A DNA stretch of 64,000 nt. Origin: Tragulus kanchil. Its lineage: Eukaryota > Chordata > Mammalia > Artiodactyla > Tragulidae. Below, one piece after another: positions 22,616-33,525 of this stretch. Location: assembly GCA_022376925.1 (NCBI GenBank), contig JAIOJX010000004.1, positions 173,567,501 to 173,631,500 on the forward strand. Reading direction: 5' to 3'. Both the position numbers and the translations under genes were made by a program. Below the pieces are notes generated by a model. It saw only the letters and a program-made list of their open reading frames with translations. It searched no databases and was not told where the DNA came from. Numbering within the stretch: position 1 is the first letter of the stretch; each line of letters starts with the position of its first letter.

Positions 22616-24870
22616 TGCCCCAGCTGCTGCGTCTGCAGGATCTCACAGGCCAGCCAAGCCACGCGAGGACTGCGCAAGGAAGGCCGTGCCCCGGCCGGCA
22701 CAGAGCGGATGCCCCTGACGTCTCAGCCTGCCCTCGTCCGCAGGCTTTCGGCCTCCCGCCCACCGCTCCGGCGGCCGCCACAGGTCGTTTAATCTGATTC
22801 CTGGAGGGGAGTCGTCTCCAGCCGTTGGGTGGTGGTCGCGCTGCCGGTCTAGTTCCTGCTCGGGCCTCGGTGCCGAGCTGGCATTCGTGGAGAAAAATTA
22901 GTATAATCAGGACTGCATTCGGAGCCATGTCTTGCACCGGCGCCCCTGACACGTTAATTAAACCTGATGAATGCGCTTGTCTAAAGATAACTTTTGTTGC
23001 ACAATGGACCCAGGCACCCGCTTATTAGTCGGACACATCCTCCGGCAAATTACCGAGGCGGTGCTCCGAGATCCCGGGGGCCCGCGCTGGGACCGGGGAT
23101 GCTGGCGGAGAGAGGGGCTGCTCCGGCGCTGTGCAGGGCTGGCGTGGGCCTCCTGGGCTGGGTGCGGGAGGGCGCTGTGGGTGCGGAGAGCGGAGGCGTG
23201 TCTCCCGCCCGGCCTCGAGCGGGCCCTCTGCCCGTCACCGCGACACCCCAGCCCACGCTGAGCCCCACCGGAAGAGACGGGAGGGCCTGGAGACGGGTCC
23301 CTGCCCTCCACCTGCAGCCGGGGTCCCGGCCCTCCCGCAGGGGCTGTGTCTTCCCCGCCACTCGGCTCCCCGCCTCCTCCCCCACCCCAGGGCTGGCAGC
23401 GCCATGGGGCACGGGGCAGCTCCCGGAGTCTCAGCAACAAGATGGCCTTCCCGGAGCCTGCATGGGGACACTCAGGGACGTCACCAGAGCACCCCGTGTT
23501 CTGTCAAACCGTGCTCTGGGCACCAACCGAGACGGCCGGGCGCAGAGACGCATGGGACCGTGCACCCCAGAGGCCTCCAAGGAGACCTAGGGTGCTGTTT
23601 CGAGGAGCAAGCAAGAGAGCTGCAGGCGGCGGTCACGAGTCCCCAAGACCGTGCTGGCCTCGGAGCAGGGCGCCCGCTGTCCTCAGCCTGACCCCGCCCG
23701 GGGCTGGGGGAGAGGCAGCTGACGGGGGGGCCGTGGGGTACACGGCAGACCTCGCGTTCCAGGATGCCTACCGCGGGCCCCAAGGATCTGTAGTCCCGTC
23801 CAGACCCGCTGGGCGTCCCTCTGCCGCCGCCCCCAGTCCCTTGCAAACCTGATTGCTGCGCCCTTTCTCCCCAGGAGGCCTCGGAATGAGCTGCTATTTT
23901 GAGCGTCTCCCATCAGGCCGGCATCACGCCCAGCTATTGTCAGCATTTCATACTCAACACTCGGGACCCGACGTCGCCTTCAGAAAGATCATCAGTCCGG
24001 AGGTCCATGGTCACCTTTCCATGAGGCTCAGCCGAACGTGGGACCTCCCTCCCCGCCCCACCCCAGGCCGAGGGCAGGGACCCGCTGTGGGTCAGGACAG
24101 GGCTGGGGGTGGGCAGCAGGCTGGGTTGGTCGACAGGGAACGTCTCCTGTGAGCGTCTGCTCTTCTGTGAGCTTCTCCTCCTCGCCGGAGCTGACTGACC
24201 TGCGACTCCACCCACCAGCAGCCCGCCCCGGCTCAGGCCCCCCAGGCTTCCCCCAGGGAGCCGGCTCTCCTGCATGCCGTGCCGTGCGGACCCCCGGGCC
24301 CTCTGCTGTTAGGGAAGCTGGCATGCCACCTGGGCCAGCTGGCCAGGAGCCCTGTCCCTCCAGGTCCGGGGACGAACTCAGGAATGGGCACGTGGCCCAA
24401 GCAGGATGTGGAAGTCTCCGCACTCCACACTAAACAGAAGCCGCTTGGTGTTGGAAAGGCCGTGTGCCCACCGAAGAAAGAAGGTTATCAGACGCCCATG
24501 CTGCTGGGAGAGGCCATGGGATGTAAGGGGACGCCAGCCGCCGCGGTGTCCCACCCAAGGGGATGGTCTCACCCAGCAGGAACCCGCGTCCTCCCTGCCT
24601 GGAACGCAGACTGGGTGCCCAGGGCAGGCGTAGCCGTGTGCCCGCCGCGGCGACGAGGCCACACCCCCGACGGCAGAGCAGAGCCAGGCTGCGCTCCGGG
24701 AGGGCGGCCAGACGCCCGCGCCTCGGCGTCCTGGTCAGGCCTCGCTCGAGGATGCAGACACCTCCCTCGAGGCGGCCTCTCGAGTCCAGAGGGAGGGGAG
24801 GAGACCAGAGTGCGGCTCTGGAGGCTGGAAAATGGGTGGGGAGCCGCGACCCCCTCGGCTGGCCCGAGGG
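22616..24870. other. Intergenic unique block, GC-rich apart from one AT-rich island
   Basis: Repeat-poor. Includes the candidate enhancer patch at 22881-23055 and a second moderately AT-rich repeat-free patch near 23885-24030. No exon or splice pair supported. Confidence 0.55.
22881..23055. promoter_or_regulatory. Candidate enhancer-like patch
   Basis: AT-rich, repeat-free island in GC-rich DNA. It holds a palindromic homeodomain-type TTAATTAA (22954-22961), a GATA site AGATAA (22985-22990), a C/EBP-like TTGCACAA (22997-23004) overlapping a SOX-like ACAATGG (23001-23007), and further TATTAG/AAATTA elements. Such a mix is typical of conserved developmental enhancers; conservation itself cannot be checked here. 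Confidence 0.3.
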
Positions 24871-27083
24871 CAGGACGGGACGCTGAGGGGCTGCCCAGGG
24901 CTCAGGAGCGGGGCCGCCAACACCCCTGGGAGCGGGCCACAAGGGCGGTCAGAGGCTGAAGCGCCCAGCCTCCCTCCTCAGCGGCAGTGCTGGGCGATGG
25001 CCCGTCCTCAGCCTGGAAGAAGCCCTGGGACTTATTATCGAGAAAGGACTGTCTGGGCTCAGGCTGTTGTAATTCCACCACGGATGGGCGGCTTACAAGC
25101 AACAGAGACGGGGCTCCCCTGGCTCTGCGGCTGCAGGTCTGAGGTCAGGGGTCAGCGTGCTCAGGCTCTGAGGAGGGCTCCTTTCTTGATTCGTGGCCGC
25201 GGACTTCTCCCTGGGTCCTCACGGGGTGGGAGGGCTGAGGCAGCTCTCTGCGGCTTCTGTTACATGGGCATTCGCCCTACCCCCACGACCTGGTCACTTC
25301 CTGAAGCCCCGCCTCCTCATACCACCCCATCAGGCAGTAAGGGGCCAACACAGGATCTGGGGGTGGGGCAAACATCCGGACCATAGGGAGGCTAAAGAGG
25401 GGTCTCTGCAGGGGGGATACCAGGAACATCTGAGGACCTCATGGAAGGTGGAGCCTGAGGCGCCCTGAGACCTCTTGCCCTGTGCCCTCCCGAGGCTGCT
25501 GGCAAACGGGCAGTCAGGCCTTGTCTTAGACACCGCGTATCTCACGGTGTCCTGCCGTCCCGTCAGCTGTCTCAAGTCCCCATCACTGTTGCTCCTTGGT
25601 CCCAGGACACCCCCTCCCGCCCAGAGGATCCCTGCGCTGATCTCCATCCCTACTGACGAGCTCTGCGCTCCAGAAGATCACACAGGCGGCACCTGACCTG
25701 GCACCCTGCGTTAGGCGTCACCTACCTTTCCACAGGTGTTTGCTCCTTTTGTGACTGAGTGGTGCCTCGCCGACTGGGGGTCCCATGCTCGATGGGCCCG
25801 TCCTCTGGCCAGGGGACGTGTCAGCCGCTGACAGTGCTGGCGACTCACCCGTCCTCCTGTGGTCCTCCCAGGCCCTTCTAGATTCCTCCGCCGAGCTCCT
25901 CCGGCAGCTGTGCAGGCTCCCGTGGCCTGAGCAGATTCCCACGGAGCTCTGCTCCTGACCGATGGCTGTCAGATGCAGGACGGACGCTGAGGGGCTGCCC
26001 AGGGCTCAGGAGCGGGGCCGCCAACACCCCTGGGAGCGGGCCACAAGGGCGGTCAGAGGCTGAAGCGCCCAGCCTCCCTCCTCAGCGGCAGTGCTGGGCG
26101 ATGGCCCGTCCTCAGCCTGGAAGAAGCCCTGGGACTTATTATCGAGAAAGGACTGTCTGGGCTCAGGCTGTTGTAATTCCACCACGGATGGGCGGCTTAC
26201 AAGCAACAGAGACGGGGCTCCCCTGGCTCTGCGGCTGCAGGTCTGAGGTCAGGGGTCAGCGTGCTCAGGCTCTGAGGAGGGCTCCTTTCTTGATTCGTGG
26301 CCGCGGACTTCTCCCTGGGTCCTCACGGGGTGGGAGGGCTGAGGCAGCTCTCTGCGGCTTCTGTTACATGGGCATTCGCCCTACCCCCACGACCTGGTCA
26401 CTTCCTGAAGCCCCGCCTCCTCATACCACCCCATCAGGCAGTAAGGGGCCAACACAGGATCTGGGGGTGGGGCAAACATCCGGACCATAGGGAGGCTAAA
26501 GAGGGGTCTCTGCAGGGGGGATACCAGGAACATCTGAGGACCTCATGGAAGGTGGAGCCTGAGGCGCCCTGAGACCTCTTGCCCTGTGCCCTCCCGAGGC
26601 TGCTGGCAAACGGGCAGTCAGGCCTTGTCTTAGACACCGCGTATCTCACGGTGTCCTGCCGTCCCGTCAGCTGTCTCAAGTCCCCATCACTGTTGCTCCT
26701 TGGTCCCAGGACACCCCCTCCCGCCCAGAGGATCCCTGCGCTGATCTCCATCCCTACTGACGAGCTCTGCGCTCCAGAAGATCACACAGGCGGCACCTGA
26801 CCTGGCACCCTGCGTTAGGCGTCACCTACCTTTCCACAGGTGTTTGCTCCTTTTGTGACTGAGTGGTGCCTCGCCGACTGGGGGTCCCATGCTCGATGGG
26901 CCCGTCCTCTGGCCAGGGGACGTGTCAGCCGCTGACAGTGCTGGCGACTCACCCGTCCTCCTGTGGTCCTCCCAGGCCCTTCTAGATTCCTCCGCCGAGC
27001 TCCTCCGGCAGCTGTGCAGGCTCCCGTGGCCTGAGCAGATTCCCACGGGAGCTCTGCTCCCTGACCGATGGCTGTCAGATGCA
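24871..27083. repeat. Tandem duplication 6: 24871-25975 and 25976-27083
   Basis: Period 1105, then 1104 after one G is missing in the first 10 bp of the second copy. Two single bases (a G and a C) are missing in the last 40 bp of the first copy near 25943-25953. Confidence 0.95.
25052..25400 (+). repeat. Degenerate interspersed repeat related to 17735-18170 (copy 26156-26504)
   Basis: GGGCTCAGGCTGTTGTAATT, GGCGGCTTACAAGCAACAGA, TGGGTCCTCACGGGGTGGGA and ACATCCGGACCATAGGGAGG, in the order typical of that family. Repeated by duplication 6. Confidence 0.45.
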
Positions 27084-28687
27084 ACTTTGGCGCCTGAAGT
27101 GGTTCCAGAAACAGACGCGTCAAGACGGAATTGGTTTTCTGATCTGATCGGACGTGCGGAGCGATAGGTGCCCTTTCTCCTCCGCTTGGGCGCGTGGGAT
27201 GCTTGCTGGTCGGGGGCTTGCCCCCACGCCTGGCCGTCCCGGCGGTACCTGTCACTGACACGTGATGAAATACAAACGAGGAAAGTGTGTGTGCTTCTGC
27301 AGAAAAGAAATGACAGCATTTGAAGTTTCGATAAAGGGAAGACAATAAAATGGTGCTGCCACAGAGTTGGAAGGAAATTTGAAATCCAGGAAGACTTCTG
27401 CACTCTGGCCGTTTGGCTGTATCTTCAAATTGCGCGTTTACTAAGAAACCTAAACTAGAAAATTCACCAGGAGTTTGGTTTTGGCGATCAGCGCTCCAAG
27501 GAATGCTAACAGGAGGTAAAGCCACCAACAGCCAAAGAAGAGGCCCCACATGAAAAAGATGTATGGTTGGACATTCTCAGATCAAAATCAGATGGTTGAG
27601 GCTACACACATGACATTCGGTCTTGAAAACCAGAGGCGAGACTCACACCGAATGGCACGGACGGTCCTGAAGTCCACGGCGGAAAGGCGCTCAGTGCACT
27701 CGCATTCATGTAGAGGAACGCTGTACTTTCCAGACATTGCAGCGCCCGCCCCAGAAGAATCTACGTATCATTTAAAAATGATTCTCTGCTTTGTAACAAC
27801 TGTTGAGCGACAGACGTTGGCTGAGAGGGCTTTGGCGTCCAGCTGTTCCTTGTCCCTCCACGCGGCGAGTCTTCTGACGCGGGGCGCCACCAGACACAGG
27901 GGCGCAGCGTCGGAGCCGGAAGGACAGGCAGCCCCTGTCAGCGGCATGAGAGCTTCTGGGTCAAGCTGCGCCTGAAGCAGGCTTCACGCCCGGGGAGTCT
28001 GCCTTTTAGGAGCCAGTAAGGTCTCTGCTTTGCCGGCAAGTGTGGGTTGGGTTCTCCCACGTGACCTGTAGCAGACATGACCCCCCGAAGCCCTGCAGTG
28101 ACCTGGCGCCCTGTCCCCCGAGCTCTAGTTTATGACCTGGACGGCGGAGCTCTGGGAGGAGTCCAGGCTGAGCCTCCCCGCCACTTCCTTCCTCTCCCCG
28201 TCCCCAGGACCCTGGGCTATGAGGGCGGAAGAGGCCGGGTGTGAGCCAGGCTCCCTCCGCCGCAAGGCTTGGGACCCTTCCCTTGAGCCTCCCTGCCCTC
28301 CTGCCTGTGCGGAAGCCCCTGGCCGAGAGGAGCCGGTGGGGGTCCTCACGGGGCCGGAAGCCTGCAGAGCCGTCAGCCTCTGCTGCCCTCAAGGCCACAC
28401 CAGACGCCCCCACGACGACGCCTACCTGGCCATCTGAGCGGGGCGCTGAGTTTCTCCCCACCGAGTTTTCTCGGTAAGCCTGCGGGGTGGCTCAGTTCAC
28501 GACTCCAGGCTCGTGTGCCTCTTCGTGACCCTGGGCAGGTTCATTAATCTCTCTGAGCCTCACATGTCCCACCTGTAGAACTGAGAGCTTGGACGACACC
28601 AGCTCCACCCCACAGCAATGTGGATGTGAACCACGCATGCAGTTTACAACGTCCTGGTCACTACATTTAAGAAGCAAAAAGAAGTAG
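27084..28687. other. Intergenic unique block, partly AT-rich
   Basis: From 27270 to 27830 composition is AT-rich with no recognised repeat; the rest is GC-rich. A reverse frame across 26815-27549 reaches into duplication 6 and has no recognisable domain. Confidence 0.5.
28488..28615 (+). repeat. MIR-like fragment
   Basis: CGTGACCCTGGGCAGGTTCA and TAATCTCTCTGAGCCTCACA. Confidence 0.55.
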
Positions 28688-28691
28688 TTCA

Positions 28692-28942
28692 GGGCTTCCC
28701 TGGTGGTCCAGTGGGCAGGGAGTCCGCTTTGCAGTGCAGGGGGCACCGGTTCGATCCCTGGCCTGGGAGAATCCCACGTGCCATGGAGTGGCTGGACCAG
28801 TGTGTCCAGTGACGAGCCAGCGCTCTGGAGCGCGTGTGCCCAGAGCCGGTGCTCTGCAACGAGAGAGGCCACTGCGATGGGAGGCCCACACAGGCCAAAG
28901 AATAAAGATGGATGAAAATAAATAAATAAAATATCGATGAAA
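28692..28942 (+). mobile_element. CHR-derived SINE without the 3' extension
   Basis: Head GGGCTTCCCTGGTGGTCCAG, box B CGGTTCGATCCCTGGCC, GAGGCCACTGCGATGGGAGG, then AAAGATGGATGAAAATAAAT and an (AAAT)n tail. It lacks the AGACCAATAGAAGTGGC block of its relatives. A 12-bp match AAAGAAGTAGTT occurs at 28678-28689 and again at 29004-29015, after a T-rich stretch. Confidence 0.8.
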
Positions 28943-29017
28943 AGAGGCCAAAATTTTTTAAAAATTAGAATTTCTTTCTTTCTTCTTCTTTTTTTTTTTT
29001 TTTAAAGAAGTAGTTAA

Positions 29018-29245
29018 AGGTTTTTTTTTTTTTTTTTCCTTAATATTTATTTATTTGGCCGGGTCAGGTTTCGGTTGAGGCCCACGGGACCTTTGACTGC
29101 AGGACTTGCTCATTTCAGCTGTGGCCCGCAGGCTTAGTGGCTCCATGGCAGGTGGAATCTTAGTTCCCCGACCAGGGGTGGAACCTGTGCCTCCCACGTT
29201 GAAGGGCAGACTCTCAGCCACCGAGCCCCCAGGGAAAGTCCCTCC
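29018..29245 (-). mobile_element. CHR-2-type SINE
   Basis: Minus orientation: head GGGACTTTCCCTGGGGGCTC near 29240, box B GGTTCCACCCCTGGTCGGGG, tail CGGCCAAATAAATAAATATT and poly(A) (T run from about 29021). Lies opposite the SINE at 28692, tail to tail. Confidence 0.8.
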
Positions 29246-29496
29246 CTTAGCCAGGAGTCACGTTCTCCTGACCTCTGTTTCAGAGTTGCTTCCTCGGGGG
29301 TGCAGAGGGAGCCCCCGCAGGGCGGGCTGCAGCCCCGGGCGGGTGGGGTCCTGCCGGCCTCTGCCCACGGCAGGAGCTCAGCTGCCGTCCCTCGCCCTGC
29401 CCCGGTGCGCTGCAATGGAAGGGCTTTCAGCCCGGCTGCGTGAGGGTGGGATTCGCATTGGAGCACGCCCGCCCGGGCTGCCTGGTGGACGGAGCG

Positions 29497-31761
29497 CCGG
29501 TAATGACACTTCTATTTTTACGAAAGGCCAGCTCTCTTGGTGGCGCCCGGAGGAAAGGGCAGCCCTGCGTGGCGCCGACTTTGATGAATAATCTTGTCTC
29601 CTTTGAAACATTTTACCAATGCTCCGTGTAAGAGGCTTAGACGTTCTTCAGCCTCACAGCTGTCTTGGCAGAGGGGACGCTGGCTGCTCCCTAATGGTCA
29701 GCAGAGGGCCCAGGAGTGGGCTGAGGAGAGAGCCTTCGGATCTTCTCTGCATCTGAGCCAAGGTGTCAAACCCCACCATTTCCAAATTCAAACCTCCCCC
29801 TTCATACCCACAAGCCTTGGTGAATATGGACTGTTGGCGACCCAGGGGGCCCAGGGCTGGCTTCTGGCGATAAAGACGTGAGCCAAGACACCATCGTGAG
29901 CTGTCCCCACACAATAAGGAGGCTGACGGGCAATCAGGAAGAAAGGAGATTCTGAGGAACGGGGGGCTGTGGGCAACCAGCTCTGGAATGGCTGCCTGGG
30001 GTGATAAGAAGGGTGATTTGGGGCTTTGAAGGATGAGTAGGAGTTCACCAAGTGGACGAGCTGGTTGAAAGTCATCCTTGCCTCTGGAGGGCTGTGAGAG
30101 CAGAGGGCGCCCCCTCCCACCCCCGTGTGGCTGGTGGAATCTCTGTGGCTGGAGGGGTAGGCAGGAACCAGGTCCTGATTTGCACATCGACTCCCTCACA
30201 CCACTGCTGGCGAGGGCCTCGGGTCCTCATCCCTGGCCCCTCCTACAGGGCTGCTGACCCGATCGCAGCAGGCTTCCAGAACAAGAGGTCACAGGGAGCA
30301 CAGCCAACGCAGAAAACGCAGTGTCTTCCCAGCCCTGAGGTCAGCAGTCCCGTGCCGTCCCTTATTCTGAATTCTGTTGGCCACACAGATGGACCCTGGT
30401 GTGGACGGAGATGACGGGGTGGGAACCGGTTGCCAGGGGTCGTCTAGGCTCCCCTCCCAGCTGCCCCCACGCTGGGTGGTCCTGGGCGAACCCCTCGCCT
30501 CCCCAAGCCTCGAGCTCCTCGTCTGTAAAGGGGGCATTTACCCAACCTCCAGGCACGCGGGCCACCCCGCCCTCTCCCGGGAGCTCCCGGAGGGCAGGCC
30601 CTGTGCAGTCCAGCCCAAGCGGGTCTGTGGATTTACACTCAAGCCCCGGTAATGACACTTCTATTTTTACGAAAGGCCAGCTCTCTTGGTGGCGCCCGGA
30701 GGAAAGGGCAGCCCTGCGTGGCGCCGACTTTGATGAATAATCTTGTCTCCTTTGAAACATTTTACCAATGCTCCGTGTAAGAGGCTTAGACGTTCTTCAG
30801 CCTCACAGCTGTCTTGGCAGAGGGGACGCTGGCTGCTCCCTAATGGTCAGCAGAGGGCCCAGGAGTGGGCTGAGGAGAGAACCTTCGGATCTTCTCTGCA
30901 TCTGAGCCAAGGTGTCAAACCCCACCATTTCCAAATTCAAACCTCCCCCTTCATACCCACAAGCCTTGGTGAATATGGACTGTTGGCGACCCAGGGGGCC
31001 CAGGGCTGGCTTCTGGCGATAAAGACGTGAGCCAAGACACCATCGTGAGCTGTCCCCACACAATAAGGAGGCTGACGGGCAATCAGGAAGAAAGGAGATT
31101 CTGAGGAACGGGGGGCTGTGGGCAACCAGCTCTGGAATGGCTGCCTGGGGTGATAAGAAGGGTGATTTGGGGCTTTGAAGGATGAGTAGGAGTTCACCAA
31201 GTGGACGAGCTGGTTGAAAGTCATCCTTGCCTCTGGAGGGCTGTGAGAGCAGAGGGCGCCCCCTCCCCCGTGTGGCTGGTGGAATCTCTGTGGCTGGAGG
31301 GGTAGGCAGGAACCAGGTCCTGATTTGCACATCGACTCCCTCACACCACTGCTGGCGAGGGCCTCGGGTCCTCATCCCTGGCCCCTCCTACAGGGCTGCT
31401 GACCCGATCGCAGCAGGCTTCCAGAACAAGAGGTCACAGGGAGCACAGCCAACGCAGAAAACGCAGTGTCTTCCCAGCCCTGAGGTCAGCAGTCCCGTGC
31501 CGTCCCTTATTCTGAATTCTGTTGGCCACACAGATGGACCCTGGTGTGGACGGAGATGACGGGGTGGGAACCGGTTGCCAGGGGTCGTCTAGGCTCCCCT
31601 CCCAGCTGCCCCCACGCTGGGTGGTCCTGGGCGAACCCCTCGCCTCCCCAAGCCTCGAGCTCCTCGTCTGTAAAGGGGGCATTTACCCAACCTCCAGGCA
31701 CGCGGGCCACCCCGCCCTCTCCCGGGAGCTCCCGGAGGGCAGGCCCTGTGCAGTCCAGCCC
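29497..31761. repeat. Tandem duplication 7: 29497-30645 and 30646-31761
   Basis: Period 1149, then 1145 after a 4-base difference in a C-rich run near 30117/31264. Also one G/A difference (about 29732 versus 30881). The last 35 bp of the first copy (30611-30645) looks like a collapsed version of 31762-31820. Confidence 0.95.
30440..30540 (+). repeat. MIR-like fragment (copy 31585-31685)
   Basis: GGTCCTGGGCGAACCCCTCG, CCCCAAGCCTCGAGCTCCTC, GTCTGTAAAGGGGGCATTTA. Confidence 0.5.
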
Positions 31762-31821
31762 ACGGCCCCTCTCACCTGTGCTGAGTGGTCCGTTCTGTGG
31801 ATTACAGAGGCATGTCACTCC

Positions 31822-33317
31822 CCTGCTGAAATCTTTTCAACAGCTCCCCACTGTTCCGAGGCAGCCTCCAAACTTGTTATGAAAAAAAAAAAGACGCTCG
31901 CCACTTACCGATGGGGAAGCATCTCTCGAACAGGCTGTTCAGAGAGCAAAGCACGTGCAGCCCCGGGCGACGGCGCTCATGCTGCCAGAGAAGGCAGACG
32001 CGCTTGTGTCCGCGCGAAGAAACACGCTGGAAAAATGCGAAAAGAAATGAATAGAAATGACTATAGTCGGGGCAGGGGCACAGAGGCGAGCGAGGCTTCT
32101 TTGGTTACAGCCTTCGAATTTGTGTTTGGAACGGGGTTATGCTTATTTGTTACTTATTTTCAAGAGTAACATAAGAAAATTCATCAGAAGGCTCCTCACG
32201 TGAGGTAGCCTCGTCAAGGCAGTGATATTTAAGTCAAGTCAGCGATGGTGGCACCGACTGGGGGCTTCCTGGGAGTCAGGGACCTGACAGCCTCCCGCTC
32301 AAGGAGCACTGTGTGTGCCCATTTTACAGATGAGCAGCCAAGGCCCCGAGAGGTGAAATTACTTGCCCAAGGTCAGGCGGCCGGGGAGCGGGAGGGTGGG
32401 GGTCCATCTCAAGCCGCAGCCTGTGCTGGCTTAAGGGCCCCAGGGCCCCAGGGTGAGGTGCTGGGAAGGGGGCTGCTTCAAGCAGCCAAGCTCGCCCCAC
32501 CTTGCGGGCGGGCACGTGGATTCTGCCCCAACCTGTTCAGGTTCAGAGCAGAGGCCGAGGCTCTGAGGCTCCCCTGCGTCTGAGGGGGCAAGGCGGAGCC
32601 TGAGAAGGCCCCTGGAGCTGGAAGCACGCGGCTCCGGGACCGGCTGGAACGAGGGGGCACGGGGCTGCCCGGTCTCCGTCACTGTGGAGGTCAAGGTGGG
32701 CGAGCGGCTGCCGCCGATGCCCTGGCCCGGGGCTGAGGTCAGGGAGGCCGGAGCGGAGCCCTGCTGGCCTGCCTCCCTGCCTCCCTCTCTGCGCCAGAGC
32801 GCTGGGCCCTTCTCAGCAGGGTCTGCGGCGAGCGCCTCCGCCCCTGCGTCCCCCGCCCCTCAGACCACCTGCAGAGGGACGCGCCGGGCCTCTGCCGTCT
32901 CGGGCCGCGGAGGATCCGAGGCTGACGGAGCGTGTGTTTCCAGAACGACCTAGTTTTGTGAAAAGGCCTCCCGCGGCTGCGGCTCTGAGGGCTGACAGTT
33001 CTGGGCCGCCTGGAGGGCACGGCCGTGGACTGGAGCCTGCTGGCCCTGGCGGGCTCCCTTCTTCCCTCTCTCTTTCCCTCAGATACCCGTGTCCACACTG
33101 GGCCACGCTCCAAGACACTGAGGATAGGCACGTCCTGGCCCTGGCCCTCCGCAGGCCTCACTGACCGTCTTCAATCTCCGCTGTCCTGCCGGTGGGAGAC
33201 AGAGGCGCTGACCAGCACTGTTTGCCACATTGGGTGGAAGGACGGGGCTGTGGGAGCCCCAGGGTGGTGCCTGGGGTCAGGAAGGGCCATCTGAGAAGAA
33301 ACTAGGACCTCAGGGCT
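31822..33317. other. Intergenic unique block
   Basis: Short AT-rich part at 31870-32220, including an A run near 31880; the rest is GC-rich with the reverse MIR fragment at 32312. Confidence 0.55.
32312..32390 (-). repeat. MIR-like fragment, reverse
   Basis: CATTTTACAGATGAGCAGCC and GGTGAAATTACTTGCCCAAG, the reverse-strand MIR signature. Confidence 0.6.
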
Positions 33318-33525
33318 CCCCGGTTCGTGCCAGTGGTAGAGACCCTGCAGGAGACTTAAGAGACGCAGGTTTGATCCCTGGGTTGGGAAGATCCTCTGGA
33401 GGAGGAAATGGCAGCCCACGCCAGTGTTCTTGCCTGGAGCATCCCGTGGACAGAGGAGCCTGGGGGGCCGCAGTGTGGGGGCCGCACAGAGTTGGACACG
33501 AGTGAAGCGACTTAGCATGTATGCA
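33318..33525 (+). mobile_element. Bov-A2/Bov-tA SINE (3' part repeated at 34511-34627)
   Basis: Head GGGCTCCCCGGTTCGTGCCA, box GGTTTGATCCCTGGGTTGGG, core GGAGGAGGAAATGGCAGCCC, TTCTTGCCTGGAGCATCCC, end GTTGGACACGAGTGAAGCGA. Duplication 8 starts inside it. Confidence 0.9.
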
